Source: Engraulis encrasicolus (Eukaryota; Chordata; Actinopteri; Clupeiformes; Engraulidae). Taken from it: 64,000 bases of DNA. Positions within the stretch are counted from its first letter, which is position 1; each line of letters opens with the position of its first letter. The DNA lies in NCBI RefSeq assembly GCF_034702125.1, contig NC_085868.1, forward strand, positions 21,927,276 to 21,991,275, read 5' to 3'. Below, in pieces: positions 60,374-64,000 of the stretch. Below the pieces are notes generated by a model. It ran no database searches. It was not told the origin of the DNA and was given only the letters and a program-made list of their open reading frames with translations. The translations under genes and the position numbers were made by a program.

Positions 60374-60747
60374 CTCTAGATATATCAGTGGTTCCCAGTG
60401 GTGAAAGAATGAAAGGGGGTAGGCCAGCGAAAAAGTAAGACCCCGAATCCTTTTCAAGCCGGTCGTTTTGGCGTTCGAACCGCGCCTCTATCTCGAACGC
60501 TGCGACGATTCAAGGCCAGCCTACGAATGAATGGCGAATCCCACAAGCCGAGGTGATAGCGAATAATTAGTATACTCCGGCCTCTGCTTGCCCGCAATCA
60601 TACTAAACAACTCATTAACCAATACAACGTAATGACTACATGGACAGAAACCTTCAGGAAAACTGCTCAAATGAAAGATTCTTGCAAAAAAAACTGCAAT
60701 AAAAGTCCAGCTACTTACAAAAGAAACATTTTGCATGTGTTAAAATA

Positions 60748-60995
60748 GTGTGTCATATGGGGCACCTAAGTCACGGCCTGTACTTCCTGGTTCATGGGGC
60801 AAAAAGTTGCAAAAAATGAAAGGAAGAGAACGAAGCGAGTCGTGGTGGATTTGTAGTGCATAAGTGGAGGTCCAAGGTTTGGACTGGTGTCGAAAAACCA
60901 CTCATTTCAAGCCCAGTTATTAATTATTTTTTGACTCCCTCTGCCCCATGAACCAGGAAGTAGAGGGTGTGACTTAGGTGGCCCATATGAACAAG
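60748..60995. mobile_element. MITE with CATATGGGGCACCTAAGTCA ends
   Basis: The left end CATATGGGGCACCTAAGTCA and CTTCCTGGTTCATGGGGCA are mirrored by TGCCCCATGAACCAGGAAG and TGACTTAGGTGGCCCATATG. It ends about 30 bp before B3GAT exon 3. 60380-60745 has no named feature. Confidence 0.85.
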
Positions 60996-61024
60996 AAAAG
61001 TGTTTTTTCCTTGTTTGTGTGCAG

Positions 61025-61166
61025 ATACGTTCCACCAAGCGAGTGTCGGTGTTCCCGGTGGGCCTCATTGCAGGCCGCTGGTACGAAAGGCCGAAGGTCC
61101 GTGATGGGAGAGTAGTGGGCTGGTACACAGGCTATGGTGGACGGAAATTCTGCATTGACATGGCAG
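61025..61166 (+). CDS. B3GAT-like glucuronosyltransferase, exon 3
   Basis: Acceptor TTGTGTGCAG|ATA. Protein IRSTKRVSVFPVGLIAGRWY then ERPKVRDGRVVGWYTGYGGR and KFCIDMAG. This matches the family segment (M/I)RxTxxVSVWPVG, the VxxGxVVGW strand and the conserved DMAG. By homology the exon should end within the Gly codon of DMAG, giving ATGGCAG|GCAAGT, the classic form of a GC-AG donor. The alternative GT five bases on (GGCAA|GTAACC) would alter the conserved DMAGF. The remaining catalytic part lies beyond the window; none of 61167-64000 encodes it. Confidence 0.85.
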
Positions 61167-61235
61167 GCAAGTAACCCAAATATTTATGACACTGGCCTCG
61201 TTTACATGATACATTTCATTCAGAATGAGCTCAAT

Positions 61236-61300
61236 TTAGTAGAGTAGAGTAGAGTAGAGTAGAGAAACTTTATTGATCCCCAGGGGGAAATTCAGGTGTC
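61236..61300 (-). mobile_element. LINE 3' tail remnant
   Basis: (AGTAG)n then AGAAACTTTATTGATCCCCA: the reverse complement of a LINE 3' end carrying TGGGGATCAATAAAGTTTCT. A related tail may be present at 17248-17285. Confidence 0.65.
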
Positions 61301-61360
61301 AAGTAGGTAAATAAATAAACACACAGACACAGACGCCAAGAATTGAATAATGAATAAAGC

Positions 61361-61725
61361 TTAAAGGGACACTGTGAGATTTTTAGTTGTTTACTTCCAG
61401 AATTCATGCTACTTATTCACTAATGTTACCTTTTTCATGAATACTTACCACCACCATCAAATTCAAAATATTCATTATGACTGGAAAAATTGCACTTTTC
61501 ATACATGAAAAGGGGGATCTTCTCCATGTTCCGCCATTTTGAATTTCCAGAAATAGCCATTTTTAGCTGCAAAAATGACTGTACTTGGGCCATACTAGAA
61601 AAGATTAGTTTATTACTTACTAAACTTTCATGAAAAGATAAAAATTGGCAATAGGCAACCCAGTTTCAATGAGCAGCATAGTTGTAGTACCTTTTTTGAC
61701 CATTTCCTGCACAGTGTCCCTTTAA
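61361..61725. mobile_element. TTAA-target MITE, AGGGACACTGTG family (inverse)
   Basis: TTAA|AGGGACACTGTGAGAT to CCTGCACAGTGTCCCT|TTAA. Reverse orientation of 33700-34067. Confidence 0.9.
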
Positions 61726-61983
61726 TTCCACTTTGAAAACATCACGCAAAGACAATTCGGAATTACAATGTAAACTCGACACAATTTAGTTTTTATAGTA
61801 AAATAATATGTAAGGGATAGCGAGGTGACCGGATATACAAAATTAATGGCGAGGCGGCGGCTTCGAACTTTGGCGACACGCGCAGGAATTATCTGCCTAC
61901 GCAACTGAATCCTCTTTTCTGATTGGCTGATGGGGTTGCAACTAATTCCCTATAACCTGTCAGGCGTCAAACGTGCGACTAAA

Positions 61984-63355
61984 GCTGGGCTTACACTGTG
62001 CGACTTTTGCCCCGATTTTGCCCCGATTTGGCACTCGCACGACTTTTTGAGAGTCGGACCGATTTCTTGCTCAATCGCAGGTCAATCGTGAGTCTCGCAT
62101 CGTGCAGTGTGCATGGGGTAACGACAAGCGATTTCGCCTCACAATCGTGCAATCGCAAGAAAATCAAAACGGTTTGAAATTCTGGTCGTGGCTCGTGCGT
62201 AAATCGCACAGTTAAAGCAGTGCTACGACCCGAATTGACACTTCACATGCACAAATGAATAGGGCCGTGCGATTCGCTGTTGAGCGCGACCTCATCTCCA
62301 CCTCAGGTGCGCATGTTCCCTCCTCTGCAGACCGGGGAAACATGCCTGTCGCGTCGTACGGTGGAAGCATTTCGCTCGCATCCGACTGTCGGCTCGTGTA
62401 GTGTGAGGACGTGAGTCGTGAGTTGTGAACTTTTAAACAGTGAAATTCCATCGTGCAGTGTGAGCAGAAGCTTAAAGTGGTAGTTCGCTATTTTAGACAT
62501 TAAGCCTTGTTTGTGTGACTTCTGGGGTGAAGTAGAGATGTTCTCATCACAATTTTGACATTTGGTGCTGAACGGAGCATTTGGGTATTCAAGACTGCAG
62601 CCCCCCCACCTTTACATTGACTCCAATGAAGCACTCAAGCAATCGATCATAAAATGGCATTACACTTTCGTTTGCAGAGACATGAAACTCACCGAGTGGT
62701 CAGAGGTGGGCAGCGATACGTTGGCTCGAAAATCACCGCGAAATACGCTTCCAGAGAAGATATATTCATTATTGTCCGTCTTCATTGATTGTATTGGGTT
62801 GACTAGTATTACTCCGCGCGACCGGAAATGGGGGTGCGTTTGTTTACGTTACTATCTATGGTTTGTATGCAAGCTGTAGTTTTTGTAGCCAGTCCCGCTC
62901 AAAGATAGCCGTTCTACCTCGCTCCTTGATGTCTACATAAACAACACACTATCGCTACCTACTGGCTGGATGTCTACTGCTATTCAACGGCGTCTGGGGA
63001 AAAATAGGTCCGCCAAATGCTAAACAACAGTTAGAAGGCATATTTCGCTGCAATTTTCGGGTCAATTTATCGCTGTCTACCACTGACCACACGGTGAGTT
63101 CCATGTCTTCTCAAACAAAAGTTTAATGCCATTTTATAATCGATTGCTTGAGTGCTCTATTGGAGTCAATGTAAAGGTGGGGGGGCTGCAGTCTTGGATA
63201 CCCAAATGCTCCGTTCAGCACCAAATGTCAAAATTGTGATGAGAACATCTCTACTTCACCCCAGAAGTCACACAAACAGGGCTTAATGTCTAAAATAGCG
63301 AACTACCACTTTAAGACCCACGAGTGAAAATATCGCACAGTGTATGCCCGGCTTA
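61984..63355. mobile_element. TIR element, AGCTGGGCTTACACTGTGCG
   Basis: Mirrored at the right as CGCACAGTGTATGCCCGGCT. ATCGTGCAGTGTGAGCAGAAGC lies beside the nested palindrome. Confidence 0.75.
62472..63314. mobile_element. Palindromic TTAA element (843 bp)
   Basis: TTAA|AGTGGTAGTTCGCTATTT mirrored as AAATAGCGAACTACCACT|TTAA. Arms of about 200 bp are near-identical inverses (CATTTGGTGCTGAACGGAGC against GCTCCGTTCAGCACCAAATG). Confidence 0.9.
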
Positions 63356-63410
63356 AGTTAGGCGAACTGCCGTTACTAATTCTAAACTGCAGGTTGCTAT
63401 GGCCAAAAGC

Positions 63411-63532
63411 CAGTCGTTAGTTCTATCGCATTTGTTTATCAAGTCAAGAGTCAGTCGTTAATTCTATCGCATTTGGTTGTCAAGCCAAGAGCCAGTCGTC
63501 AGTTCTATCGCATTTGGTTGTTAAGTCAGTCG
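63411..63532 (+). repeat. 41-bp tandem repeat, about 3 copies
   Basis: CAGTCGTTAGTTCTATCGCA begins at 63411, 63452 and 63493, with a partial fourth start near 63527. Confidence 0.9.
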
Positions 63533-63875
63533 CCCTAAAAGTTCTACTACATGATGCATCCGATGAGGCGCACCTGATGACGTGCACACTAAATTATTCT
63601 GAAGTTGGCATAATTCATAGGTTACAAATTTACAGATAGCAATAGATGACAAAAATAGCCTGTACCGAAATTCTAAGCACCTGCCTCGCCATTAATTGTA
63701 TCGAAACGAGTCACCTCGTCATCTGCTCCACTCCCATGGTTTTTAAAATGTAGCCTAGGCTATTTACCGTTGCCTTCCCTTTGTTATTGATCCGAAAACA
63801 TCCCTTTTTTACAATTAGGCTACTCTCCTCTTTTGGGAAGGAACACGAGTTATTAAAAATGTCCCTAGCGTGGGG

Positions 63876-63878
<3 letters not shown>

Positions 63879-63926
<48 letters not shown>
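63879..63926 (+). repeat. (CT)n microsatellite
   Basis: About 24 CT units with one TTT interruption. 63727-63878 and 63930-64000 show no gene. Confidence 0.95.
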
Positions 63927-64000
63927 TACGCACAAAGTTCAATGACAGGTAGGCCTAGCCTGTGATGATCAGCAGGTGGAAATAGACGTGACATGTGTCG

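Larger units (their letters stand above)
61815..63722. mobile_element. Outer TIR layer of a nested insertion
   Basis: TAGCGAGGTGACCGG and AAATTAATGGCGAGG at the left are mirrored at 63680-63722 (CCTCGCCATTAATTG, GAGTCACCTCGTC). It holds the two layers below plus a 41-bp tandem repeat. Confidence 0.6.

Noticed and set aside
63411..63532. Short direct-repeat array as CRISPR
   Set aside because: 41-bp units are contiguous with no variable spacers.

Overview
The window looks like nuclear DNA of a ray-finned (teleost) fish. It has short coding exons with GT-AG splice sites, very long CA/CT/GA microsatellites, tRNA-derived SINEs and a dense mix of hAT, Tc1/mariner and TTAA-target (piggyBac-type) DNA transposon remnants typical of fish introns. 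Species cannot be named from the sequence. There are no bacterial-type genes, and most long open frames are microsatellite or transposon artefacts.

Three host genes are visible, all on the + strand. (1) At the left edge, 857-1041 is the last coding exon of a MICAL-family gene, best matching MICAL3 (C-terminal end of the Rab-binding bMERB domain). (2) Seven coding exons between 11535 and 27359 give a complete 240-residue tetraspanin most like TSPAN9; every exon is in phase 0. (3) Three exons at 55603-55862, 57753-57942 and 61025-61166 encode the N-terminus and most of the catalytic domain of a B3GAT-type (GT43) beta-1,3-glucuronosyltransferase with almost no stem. The 3' exon(s) lie beyond the window, and the last visible donor is probably of the rare GC type.

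Almost everything else is repeats. 1-11500: MICAL3 3' flank, MITEs, SINEs, a 1.6 kb fold-back element and a small nested palindrome. 11500-28000: tetraspanin gene, whose largest intron (15004-21926) is a stack of nested transposons and whose next intron holds another fold-back Tc1 copy inside a SINE. 28000-37000: microsatellites, a 2.8 kb inverted-repeat region with a pentamer array, and MITEs. 37900-44130: transposons inserted in one another at least four deep, with exact target duplications for the hAT and piggyBac layers. 44500-54700: SINEs, a Tc1-like copy, LINE fragments, hAT MITEs, and a 524-bp miniature LTR element (TRIM) whose LTRs carry a tRNA-like Pol III promoter. 54700-64000: B3GAT gene with a hAT element, nested TTAA elements and another multi-layer palindromic insertion.

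The host genes do not form a pathway: Rab-linked cytoskeletal traffic, a membrane organiser and a Golgi glycosyltransferase. Items most worth a second look are the TRIM with tRNA-like LTRs; the fold-back transposons; a TTAA element family that spreads perfect oestrogen-response-element cores; duplicated exon-end fragments at both the MICAL3 and B3GAT loci; GT/CT microsatellites abutting tetraspanin splice sites; and two hammerhead-like core motifs.
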